From positions 1-39,692 of IMG/VR virus record IMGVR_UViG_3300037189_026252: a DNA stretch of 39,692 bases. One strand, written 5' to 3'. This document shows, in pieces, positions 6,778-12,243 of this stretch. The DNA is from a virus. Numbering within the stretch: the stretch's first letter is position 1; each line of letters starts with the position of its first letter. The notes beneath the pieces were generated by a model that made no database searches, had not been told where the DNA came from, and saw nothing but the letters and a program-made list of their open reading frames with translations. The position numbers and the translations under genes are program-made.

Positions 6778-6966
6778 ATGAGTAACAACCTTTATCTGGA
6801 AAATGGATACGCTAATCGTCGAGAGTATCTTGATTCTCTTCGTGAAGACTATGGTGATCTGGTTGATGTTTTGATTAGTGTTCTTCCTGCATCGGAAGAT
6901 TTTGATGGGTTGATTACTGAACTGGAAGATGCAAAGGAGTCGGGATTATATGAAGATTTGATCTGA
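6778..6966 (+). CDS. Small phage/bacterial hypothetical protein (62 aa)
   Basis: The sequence NGYANRREYLDSLREDYGDL and PASEDFDGLITELEDA follows a pattern I recognise from short uncharacterised proteins in many phages and bacteria (NREEYL..LA.DYG.....LLGP.EDFDGL...LED). It is acidic and probably all-helical. Function is unknown. It is a monocistronic cassette with a GAGTC-type promoter upstream and a hairpin 8 nt after the stop. Confidence 0.65.
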   Translation: MSNNLYLENGYANRREYLDSLREDYGDLVDVLISVLPASEDFDGLITELEDAKESGLYEDLI

Positions 6967-6973
6967 TTCTTTA

Positions 6974-6996
6974 CCCCGAGTTTCTTATACTCGGGG
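6974..6996 (+). terminator. Terminator-like hairpin
   Basis: CCCCGAGT (6974-6981) pairs perfectly with ACTCGGGG (6989-6996) around the loop TTCTTAT. The following T-run is weak. A near-identical hairpin follows the gene ending at 8133. Confidence 0.65.
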
Positions 6997-7027
6997 TTCG
7001 CACTATTCTTTATAGTGTAACATAACT

Positions 7028-7100
7028 GCAGGAGAAGTTTCTTATTTTTTATCATAGAGCTTTCCGGCTCTCTTTTTCGTTTGTTGAATATAGTATAACA
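7028..7100 (+). repeat. Cassette-array intergenic module, copy 4
   Basis: It runs from GCAGG (7028) to the degenerate end TATAACA (7094-7100). The stem AGAGC/GCTCT (7056-7060 with 7067-7071) is followed by CTTTTTCG, so this copy is terminator-like. The leader frame here would start at GTT and meets TAG after six codons. Confidence 0.65.
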
Positions 7101-7181
7101 CAGCATAAGCGGCAGCCGTGAGCCCCGTGGGACAGTTCTCTAACTGGCACAAGGACAGCCAGAGTTCAGGTTTTCGTGTTC

Positions 7182-7196
7182 TATACTAATAAAGTC
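7182..7196 (+). promoter_or_regulatory. Cassette promoter of the 108-aa gene
   Basis: TATACT (7182-7187), 4 nt, then AAGTC; the hexamer ends 26 nt before the ATG. The upstream 50 nt (TAACTGGCACAAGGACAGCC, AGGTTTTCGTG) closely match the region before the gene at 7792. Confidence 0.5.
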
Positions 7197-7212
7197 CCAA
7201 AGACATCTGATC

Positions 7213-7539
7213 ATGGCTTACAAGGATTATCGTCCTGAAACTCGCAGCCTGTTCAAGAGACTCAAAGAGCATGATTTCTCTCTGAGTGCCGTCAACAATG
7301 GCGAAGAATGGGTAAAACTCAGTGATGTCGGTGATAGGGAGTTTCTGGAAGAAACTGTTGCTGCTGATGATGCAGTTGTCACGGTTCGTTATACTGATGG
7401 CAAGCGTTACAAACTGTACCTGGTTTTCGGAAACTGTCCGGGTGAATTAGTTTGTGATTGTTCGTCTTTTGATCCACTAAGTGTGGTTGTTGATCAACAT
7501 GCTGATAAGTGGGAAAATCGCAAACAACCCACACGATGA
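7213..7539 (+). CDS. Phage hypothetical protein (108 aa)
   Basis: The core LYLVFGNCPGELVCDCSSFD followed by a VVDQHADKWENRKQPTR tail matches a pattern I recall from uncharacterised proteins of phages and plasmids (L.L.LGN.PGELV.D......V.D.H...W..RKQP). An N-terminal helix precedes a beta-rich core. Function is unknown. The ATG lies 26 nt after a -10 hexamer, and a terminator follows, making this a clean single-gene cassette. Confidence 0.65.
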   Translation: MAYKDYRPETRSLFKRLKEHDFSLSAVNNGEEWVKLSDVGDREFLEETVAADDAVVTVRYTDGKRYKLYLVFGNCPGELVCDCSSFDPLSVVVDQHADKWENRKQPTR

Positions 7540-7560
7540 ATTAAAATCAAATAATAAACA

Positions 7561-7583
7561 TCCCCGAAAGGGGATTTATTTTT
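7561..7583 (+). terminator. Intrinsic terminator
   Basis: TCCCC (7561-7565) pairs with GGGGA (7570-7574) around a GAAA tetraloop, followed by a T-rich run. Confidence 0.65.
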
Positions 7584-7607
7584 TATTCTTTATAGTATTA
7601 TTAAAGT

Positions 7608-7681
7608 GCAGGTGAAATTTCTTATTTTTTATTATAGAGGATTTCGCCTCTCGATCTTCGTTTGTTGAATATAGTCTAACA
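7608..7681 (+). repeat. Cassette-array intergenic module, copy 5
   Basis: It runs from GCAGG (7608) to TCTAACA (7675-7681). The stem is AGAGG/CCTCT (7636-7640 with 7647-7651); relative to copy 4 the closing pair has changed on both sides (C/G to G/C). The leader frame would start at ATT, meets TAG at codon 7, and its end is out of register with the other copies. Confidence 0.65.
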
Positions 7682-7760
7682 GGCTGGCCAATGTTTTCGT
7701 GGTCCCCTTGTGCCAGTTTTTAAGTGTCACAAGGGCAGCCAGGGTTTAGGTTTTGTGCCC

Positions 7761-7775
7761 TAGGATGATGAAGTC
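7761..7775 (+). promoter_or_regulatory. Cassette promoter of the gene at 7792
   Basis: TAGGAT (7761-7766), 4 nt, then AAGTC. It aligns base for base with the promoter region at 7182 and ends 26 nt before the GTG start. Confidence 0.45.
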
Positions 7776-7791
7776 CCAAAAGAAACTGACT

Positions 7792-8133
7792 GTGAACGAA
7801 ACCGAGCTTCAACAGCAAATCGTTTCCCAAGCAAATACGCACGGAAGCTATCTGATGCAGGCTGAGTTTGGTGGGTTGATTGATGAAGCATGTGCATCCA
7901 ATTGGTTTCAACTTCGGGATGAAGGTGTTGCCACTCTCGATGAGATTTTCACTGAGCATTTTCTCCCCTGGGTGAAAGGTTACGTTTACTATTCCGCCCT
8001 GGTTTGTTCATGTAAAGATGAGCAAGAAGTACTCGTTCAGTTGCGTGAAGATTTTGATGAACTTTATTTCATCTGGTCAAAAGAAGCGCAAGAGTTGATG
8101 AATCAAGAACTCGAAGATAATGAGTTGATGTGA
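7792..8133 (+). CDS. Hypothetical acidic protein (113 aa, GTG start)
   Basis: The GTG at 7792 was chosen by aligning the leader with that of the 7213 gene, whose ATG falls at the same place. The longer frame from TTG 7753 would translate the -10 element. The protein is acidic and helical. It has a possible central globular part (FGGLIDEACASNWFQL, then HFLPWVKGYVYYSALVCSC) and an acidic tail ending ELEDNELM. No family is recognised. Confidence 0.55.
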   Translation: MNETELQQQIVSQANTHGSYLMQAEFGGLIDEACASNWFQLRDEGVATLDEIFTEHFLPWVKGYVYYSALVCSCKDEQEVLVQLREDFDELYFIWSKEAQELMNQELEDNELM

Positions 8134-8143
8134 CAAATCGTGG

Positions 8144-8166
8144 CCCCAAGTTTCTTATACTTGGGG
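8144..8166 (+). terminator. Terminator-like hairpin
   Basis: CCCCAAGT (8144-8151) pairs with ACTTGGGG (8159-8166) around the same TTCTTAT loop as the hairpin at 6974. One base pair differs and is compensated on both sides. Confidence 0.65.
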
Positions 8167-8197
8167 TTCACTATATTCTTTATAGTATTATTAAAAT

Positions 8198-8267
8198 GCA
8201 GGAGAAATGTCCTGTTTTGTATTATCACGCTTCTGCGCTTTCTTCGTTTGTTGAATACAGTCTAGCA
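8198..8267 (+). repeat. Cassette-array intergenic module, copy 6 (70 bp)
   Basis: It runs from GCAGG (8198) to TCTAGCA (8261-8267). Stem 1 is CAGGA/TCCTG, and stem 2 is CGC/GCG (8228-8230 with 8235-8237). An ATG at 8207, two bases after AGGAG, opens the 15-codon frame MSCFVLSRFCAFFVC, with its stop at 8252-8254. Confidence 0.7.
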
Positions 8268-8347
8268 CACCTGAAGCCCAACTGCGAGTCACTGTGGCCA
8301 GTTTTCTAACTGTCCACCAGCAGCCACGGTCGGTGGTTTCGGTGCTC

Positions 8348-8362
8348 TATGATGATGGAGTC
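8348..8362 (+). promoter_or_regulatory. Cassette promoter of the 230-aa gene
   Basis: TATGAT (8348-8353), 4 nt, then GAGTC (8358-8362). The hexamer ends 24 nt before the ATG. It is preceded by CCACC...GGTGG inverted-repeat sequence. Confidence 0.5.
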
Positions 8363-8376
8363 GCAAACAACCGGCC

Positions 8377-9069
8377 ATGAAAAAGTATTCTGTTACGCTT
8401 CGTGAACATGAAGAATATGGCGAAATTGGCCTAGTTGTAGATACTCGGCGGGGCTATTTTGAGCCTGCTATTAGTGGATTGCAGTGTGCTCACGATATAA
8501 TCGAGCACCCCGTAAAACCTCATTGTGATGGATATATTGACGAACTAATGGCTCTGGGTGGAGTTATTGCAGGAAGAATTGCCTATGGTTGGTCTTTTAA
8601 GTATGGCACAATCAATCTGGATGATATTAAATCGGACATCTCTTCTCTGGCTACTTCTGCTTATCACGAGCAGTGCGATTTCGTGAATGATGAATGCAAC
8701 AATACACTGAAAGATAAAGATTTGGTTCAATCTATCCGAAACATGGTTCGTGATGGATTAATTGAAGCAATGGGAGAATATAATGGCGACTACATTAATC
8801 CTGTCATGAATAAGTCCGACTTTCAGCAATTAGTGGAAGAGAAGTATAACATAAATCGCATTGTTGCATGGATTTGTAAGGGTTATCAGACATACAAAAA
8901 GAGATTCGCTAACATACAAGAATATACGATTCAAAATATTTTCAGTGAGATTCAGCGAGTGTGTGATAACTTTATCAAGAATGGAATTCAGTATCAGCAA
9001 GCTACTTTGTGTGTTGATTTTACCAACGGTCGTGTATATTTACAGGAAGAATATGAAGATGATTATTGA
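8377..9069 (+). CDS. Hypothetical protein (230 aa)
   Basis: This is one of the largest products of the array. The N-terminal half reads GLQCAHDIIEHPVKP and DELMALGGVIAGRIAYG, an alpha/beta pattern with a conserved-looking HD-x(2)-EH cluster at about residues 39-43. That cluster could hold a metal but does not match a known nuclease or HD-domain spacing. The C-terminal half is helical with a YQTYKKRF segment and ends in a very acidic tail. I do not recognise the family. It has its own promoter and a strong terminator. Confidence 0.6.
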   Translation: MKKYSVTLREHEEYGEIGLVVDTRRGYFEPAISGLQCAHDIIEHPVKPHCDGYIDELMALGGVIAGRIAYGWSFKYGTINLDDIKSDISSLATSAYHEQCDFVNDECNNTLKDKDLVQSIRNMVRDGLIEAMGEYNGDYINPVMNKSDFQQLVEEKYNINRIVAWICKGYQTYKKRFANIQEYTIQNIFSEIQRVCDNFIKNGIQYQQATLCVDFTNGRVYLQEEYEDDY

Positions 9070-9087
9070 TAACAATCAATATCAAAG

Positions 9088-9118
9088 ACTCTGAGATTGT
9101 TATGCTCAGAGTTTTTTT
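9088..9118 (+). terminator. Intrinsic terminator
   Basis: ACTCTGAG (9088-9095) pairs with CTCAGAGT (9105-9112), followed by seven T residues. Confidence 0.85.
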
Positions 9119-9143
9119 GTATTCTTTATAATGTAACATAACT

Positions 9144-9213
9144 GCAGGAGAAGTGTCCTGTTTTATGTTATCACGCTTCTGCGCTTTCCTTGTTTGTTGA
9201 TAACAGTCTAGAA
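9144..9213 (+). repeat. Cassette-array intergenic module, copy 7 (70 bp)
   Basis: It runs from GCAGG (9144) to TCTAGAA (9207-9213). It is almost identical to copy 8. The leader frame starts with GTG at 9153 and reads (M)SCFMLSRFCAFLVC, with its stop at 9198-9200. Confidence 0.7.
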
Positions 9214-9301
9214 CAGCCACAAGGGAAACGGGGGAATTCATCGATCAGCATTGCTTATCAATTCAATTTCGTTTTATGTAGCAGTTGATACCGTTACATG
9301 C

Positions 9302-9339
9302 TTGCGGCATTCAAACCAGTCGGTTATGCTTAGGGAGTC
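9302..9339 (+). promoter_or_regulatory. Sigma70-type cassette promoter
   Basis: TTGCGG (9302-9307), a 17-bp spacer and TATGCT (9325-9330), followed after 4 nt by GAGTC. The hexamer ends 26 nt before the ATG at 9356. TCAGCATTGCTTAT (9245-9258) lies upstream. Confidence 0.55.
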
Positions 9340-9355
9340 CAAAACAAAAAGCGTC

Positions 9356-9691
9356 ATGACTTTCACTCTTCCTTCCGTACTGGTTTCGGATACGATTGAA
9401 CAGCTTATGAGCCACTTGGCTACAGCTGAGAGAGCAAAAAAAGAAGCTGAGGAAGAATATGAACGGCTGCGTAAAGAATTGAAGGAAATTATGATTGCTG
9501 GGGAAATAACTACACAAAAAACTGTTTGGGGTACTGCTACTCTATGTGAAGGCCGCAAAAGCGTGACTTACTCTAAATCAATTATATTGCGAGAGGCTAA
9601 GCTCAAGGCGGCAAAAGAGATTGAAGAACTGAAAGGTAAGGCTAAAGTCACGCACGGTGAAAAATCAATTCGTACAACTTGGGTGAAGTGA
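9356..9691 (+). CDS. Coiled-coil phage protein (111 aa)
   Basis: The start at ATG 9356 (MTFTLPSVLVSDTIEQLMSH) is set by the promoter spacing; a longer frame from TTG 9251 would include the promoter. Residues about 15-47 (ATAERAKKEAEEEYERLRKE) form a long charged coiled coil. A small beta-like domain (GTATLCEGRKSVTYSKSII) follows, then a second short helix rich in Lys/Glu. The layout recalls siphophage Gp157-type or Gam-type coiled-coil proteins, but the sequence is too generic to assign. It ends before a 14-bp-stem terminator. Confidence 0.6.
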   Translation: MTFTLPSVLVSDTIEQLMSHLATAERAKKEAEEEYERLRKELKEIMIAGEITTQKTVWGTATLCEGRKSVTYSKSIILREAKLKAAKEIEELKGKAKVTHGEKSIRTTWVK

Positions 9692-9711
9692 AATATAACT
9701 AAAAAATGACT

Positions 9712-9750
9712 GAATGGCTGTGGGTGTTATACTCACAGCCATTCTTGTTT
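9712..9750 (+). terminator. Strong terminator hairpin
   Basis: GAATGGCTGTG (9712-9722) pairs perfectly with CACAGCCATTC (9734-9744). The stem extends inward by three more pairs, one of them G-U, and is followed by TTGTTTG. Confidence 0.75.
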
Positions 9751-9773
9751 GCTATTGTTTATATTATTAAAGG

Positions 9774-9843
9774 GCAGGAGAAGTGTCCTGTTTTATGTTA
9801 TCACGCTTCTGCGCTTTCCTTGTTTGTTGAATACAGTCTAGCA
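9774..9843 (+). repeat. Cassette-array intergenic module, copy 8 (70 bp)
   Basis: It runs from GCAGG (9774) to TCTAGCA (9837-9843). The leader frame starts with GTG at 9783 and encodes the same 15 residues as copy 7, with its stop at 9828-9830. This is the last copy; the array ends one or two genes later. Confidence 0.7.
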
Positions 9844-9942
9844 CAGCACAAGCGGTAGCGGCGAGGCATCGTAACAATCTGTAACAATAGAAATTTTATA
9901 GTGTCTTAAGATTTGGACCCGCTGAACCGGTTCCCGGTAGTG

Positions 9943-9948
9943 TAGAAT
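9943..9948 (+). promoter_or_regulatory. Putative -10 element of the AbrB-like gene
   Basis: TAGAAT ends 25 nt before the ATG at 9973, and GGGCACCAAAC replaces the usual GAGTC region. The directly repeated GTAACAAT (9871 and 9881) lies upstream. Confidence 0.4.
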
Positions 9949-9972
9949 ATGAGGGCACCAAACATCAATCCG

Positions 9973-10377
9973 ATGAACACCAAAATCACCGGTCAAGATC
10001 TCATCAATTATCGGGAACATTGGAAGGCCCAAGGTGCAACCAATGCCGGCATTGTTCGTGCTGCTGGTTATATCACGATTCGTAAAGATGGCACACAGCG
10101 GCTAAACTTTACTGAATTTTACGAAAACATTCTCATTGCACGGGGTAGAATGTGGAGAATCACTGTAAACGTAGCCGAAAATACTTCGGCTGGAGCACAA
10201 CCAATCTGGAGTGATTCGTTCACCACAAGTAGCCGAAGTGCAAGAAGTGTCGCCCATAAAGTAAGGGCATTGACTCATCTTACTGGGGCTCGTTGTAAGC
10301 GAGTCGTGGAGAATGGCGTGGTGAAACTTTATCCTTACCGTTCGAATCAAATGGTAGCCTACAATCTGCCTGCATGA
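9973..10377 (+). CDS. AbrB-like transcriptional regulator of cyanobacterial type
   Basis: The segment KITGQDLINYREHWKAQG...VRAAGYITIRKDGTQRLNFT...FYENILIARG (residues about 3-60) matches the pattern of cyanobacterial AbrB-like proteins and their cyanophage relatives (TG..L...........AC GY....K.G..R.N...FY..ll.AKG). Those proteins bind DNA and act in nitrogen and carbon regulation in cyanobacteria. The C-terminal half (about 61-134) is beta-rich and not recognised. ATG 9973 is preferred to ATG 9949, because the latter begins directly after the -10 hexamer and could not be on the transcript. It may regulate host or phage promoters, possibly the array itself (inference). Confidence 0.65.
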   Translation: MNTKITGQDLINYREHWKAQGATNAGIVRAAGYITIRKDGTQRLNFTEFYENILIARGRMWRITVNVAENTSAGAQPIWSDSFTTSSRSARSVAHKVRALTHLTGARCKRVVENGVVKLYPYRSNQMVAYNLPA

Positions 10378-10388
10378 TGTAAACAATC

Positions 10389-10432
10389 GTGGCCCACAGT
10401 ATAATGTACTTGGGCCACACAATCGTTTTTTT
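10389..10432 (+). terminator. Intrinsic terminator with a -10-like sequence in its loop
   Basis: GTGGCCCA (10389-10396) pairs with TGGGCCAC (10411-10418); the inner AGTA/TACT can pair too. Seven T residues follow (10426-10432). TATAAT (10400-10405) spans the inner stem and loop and could serve as the -10 of the next gene, whose ATG is 39 nt away. Confidence 0.7.
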
Positions 10433-10443
10433 CTCTATTAATT

Positions 10444-10815
10444 ATGAAAGGCATTCTCTGGTTAGCACTCGATTCATACACTTTCCCGGTTGAGTGTATC
10501 TACAATCCCGTACAACATCTGCACGTTACACTTGAATACGGGGTGAATTACGAAAGTTGTGACTTTTTAATTGGCCGTAAAGTAGAAGTAATTGCAGTTT
10601 CTAACTGTTGGAATGATAAGGTACAAGCACTGCGAGTCAATCTTCCTCCTGAGTATGCGGCTATCTGCGACAATGTGCATCCTCATATGACTATCTCAAC
10701 CGCTGATAATGTTCGCCCGGTTGAGTCTAACAATATGTTGAGTGGTGAATATAATGAACTCGCAGTACAAATCGTGATGCAGACTACCGTAGATTTTATT
10801 ACATTAATGAAGTGA
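10444..10815 (+). CDS. 2H phosphoesterase-like protein
   Basis: Two H-x-T motifs, LHVTL (His27/Thr29) and HPHMTIS (His81/Thr83), are the catalytic pair of the 2H phosphoesterase superfamily. The spacing and surrounding pattern (W-L-A-L-D at the N-terminus, KVQALRVNLP before motif 2, PVESNNMLSGEY after it) resemble phage RNA-repair-like 2H proteins. The superfamily includes RNA ligase/cyclic phosphodiesterases and the anti-CBASS enzyme Acb1 of T4. Possible roles are cleavage of 2',3'-cyclic phosphate RNA ends or of cyclic nucleotide signals; sequence alone does not decide. At 123 residues it is compact but has both halves of the fold. Confidence 0.7.
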   Translation: MKGILWLALDSYTFPVECIYNPVQHLHVTLEYGVNYESCDFLIGRKVEVIAVSNCWNDKVQALRVNLPPEYAAICDNVHPHMTISTADNVRPVESNNMLSGEYNELAVQIVMQTTVDFITLMK

Positions 10816-11145
10816 GTGTGAGCAATTGCATTTGATTCTTTATGCTTATGTCAGTGTATTTGATGGTTTCGTATAATTATTTCAATATGTAACGAGCAGT
10901 TGACAGTAGGCCCGTTCCATGTTATGATGTAAGCCTGGGCCTAAGCGGTTCATAAGGATCGGGGATTGACCCTTTTAAAATAATATTCGACTTTTATCAT
11001 AAGAATTCTCCTCATTTTATAAAGAACTCATTTTTTATAAGAAACCGATTTCAAAAATCGAAATCATATTTCCGAGTTTCAAAAAAATCCGCGCCGGTAA
11101 AAATACCCCAAATAGGCCGCATATATAGAGGGAGTTTCATAAAAA
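10816..11145 (+). other. Non-coding junction between accessory and late regions
   Basis: No gene is visible. The stretch holds a consensus sigma70 promoter (10900-10928), a short GGG-attga-CCC-TTTT hairpin at about 10963-10976, two similar AT-rich tracts around CTCATTTTATAAAG and CTCATTTTTTATAAG, the palindromic CGATTTCAAAAATCG (11047-11061), and GCATATATAGAGGGAG (11119-11134), which may supply a late promoter and the ribosome-binding site of the next gene. Confidence 0.5.
10900..10928 (+). promoter_or_regulatory. Consensus sigma70 promoter without an adjacent gene
   Basis: TTGACA (10900-10905), exactly 17 bp, then TATGAT (10923-10928). It is the best host-type promoter in the window, but the nearest downstream start codon is about 215 nt away. 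Confidence 0.7.
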
Positions 11146-11337
11146 TTGAAATTGACTAAAAAATATCACATATACATCAACGGATATTGTCATTATCCGA
11201 ATCTTGATGAAGAGATATTTCATAAAACATGGAATAGACTCATAGACAATAATCCACATTTTCTACATGAGCAAATTTCTTATGAAGAAGTGATTGACAA
11301 TAAAGAAGAATATTCTTTAGAAGGAAAAATTTATTAA
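11146..11337 (+). CDS. Small hypothetical protein (63 aa, TTG start)
   Basis: The frame starts at TTG 11146, about 12 nt after GAGGGAG; TTG 11152 is an alternative. The product, LTKKYHIYINGYCHYPNLDE and a helical second half with W-N-R-L-I, resembles a class of small cyanophage proteins that begin K-x-Y-x-V/I-x-I-N-G. The function is unknown to me. It ends 21 nt before the glycosyltransferase gene and probably shares its message. Confidence 0.5.
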   Translation: MKLTKKYHIYINGYCHYPNLDEEIFHKTWNRLIDNNPHFLHEQISYEEVIDNKEEYSLEGKIY

Positions 11338-11358
11338 ACATTTATTAGGAAATAAAAA

Positions 11359-12243
11359 ATGGCAAAAGGTTTTAGTGTGAAGGCGAATAATCCCACTCCT
11401 CAGGATGAACCATGGGATTATGGGAAAATCAAAGAAAAGATGAGAGGTAAAAAAATAGTTTTTTGTTTACCTGGTAGAAATTGCTCTTATACTTTCTTAA
11501 AGAGTTTTGTTCAACTTTGTTTTGATCTAGTACAAAATCAAATGAGTATTCAGATCTCTCAAGATTATAGTTCCATGGTAAACTTTGCTAGATGTAAAGT
11601 TCTAGGAGCAAACGTAACAAAAGGCCCATGGCAAGATCCTTGGCAAGGACAACTTGAATATGACTATCAGTTATGGATTGATAATGACATTGTTTTCAAT
11701 TCTGAAAAGTTTTGGCAATTGTGTGATCTAATGGTAAAAGATTCTCCAGTTGAAAAAGACTTTGATGTGAAAGAATATCCGCTATGGGATATTTCTGATG
11801 AAGAATTATACAATATGAATAAATCAGACTTTACTGTAAGAAGAGAGAGAATTCGTCGGTTGAATAAACTGGCAAATCCAATCGTAAGTGGTTGGTATTC
11901 TACTGAAGATGGTAGAACTACTTCCTGTGCTCATTGGTTAGAGGCTGATGACTTCATTAAAAATGGTGGAGTTATGAATCATGAAACCATAGAAAGTATC
12001 AGTAAGAGAAATAAACCTTTCACGGTTGATTATGTGGGTGGTGGTTGGATGATGGTAGCCAAAGGAGTTTTTGAATGTATGGAATATCCTTGGTGGGGAC
12101 CAAAGCTACAGACGTTTGAAAATGGTATTCAAGACTTTTGTGGAGAAGACGTTTCATTCTGTCTAGATGCAAAAGACCTAGGCATTGATATTATTGTAGA
12201 TCCTCGTGTTCGTGTTGGTCATGAAAAAACAAGAATTCTGTGA
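11359..12243 (+). CDS. GT-A-type glycosyltransferase
   Basis: After an N-terminal tail of about 28 residues, KKIVFCLPGRNCSYTFLKSF starts a Rossmann-like strand-helix unit. The DxD motif is DND (residues 108-110, in WIDNDIVF), which would bind the metal and nucleotide-sugar. Later VDYVGGGWMMVAKGVFE and FCGEDVSFCLDAKDLG give the usual Gly-rich acceptor region and the E-D pair. The protein ends DPRVRVGHEK, so it looks complete at 294 residues. Similar enzymes lie near structural genes in T4-like cyanophages and may modify virion proteins or other targets; the acceptor is unknown. A GGA-type ribosome-binding site precedes the ATG. The last 23 nt overlap the inserted endonuclease gene. Confidence 0.75.
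   Translation: MAKGFSVKANNPTPQDEPWDYGKIKEKMRGKKIVFCLPGRNCSYTFLKSFVQLCFDLVQNQMSIQISQDYSSMVNFARCKVLGANVTKGPWQDPWQGQLEYDYQLWIDNDIVFNSEKFWQLCDLMVKDSPVEKDFDVKEYPLWDISDEELYNMNKSDFTVRRERIRRLNKLANPIVSGWYSTEDGRTTSCAHWLEADDFIKNGGVMNHETIESISKRNKPFTVDYVGGGWMMVAKGVFECMEYPWWGPKLQTFENGIQDFCGEDVSFCLDAKDLGIDIIVDPRVRVGHEKTRIL

Noticed and set aside
8861-9094. Plus-strand frame overlapping the end of the 230-aa gene
   Set aside because: It lies in another frame of a gene with normal composition and ends in the terminator region; no start signals.
2061-9843. Regularly recurring repeats as a CRISPR array
   Set aside because: Copies are 440-1760 bp apart, differ from each other, and whole genes lie between them; there are no short unique spacers.
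9871-9890. NtcA-type binding site (GTA-N8-TAC) before the AbrB-like gene
   Set aside because: The second half reads TAA rather than TAC, and the feature is better described as a direct repeat of GTAACAAT; downstream spacing to a -10 box does not fit.
10935-10990. tRNA or tRNA-like gene after the consensus promoter
   Set aside because: No T-loop GGTTCRA-type sequence in register, no acceptor stem and no cloverleaf could be drawn.
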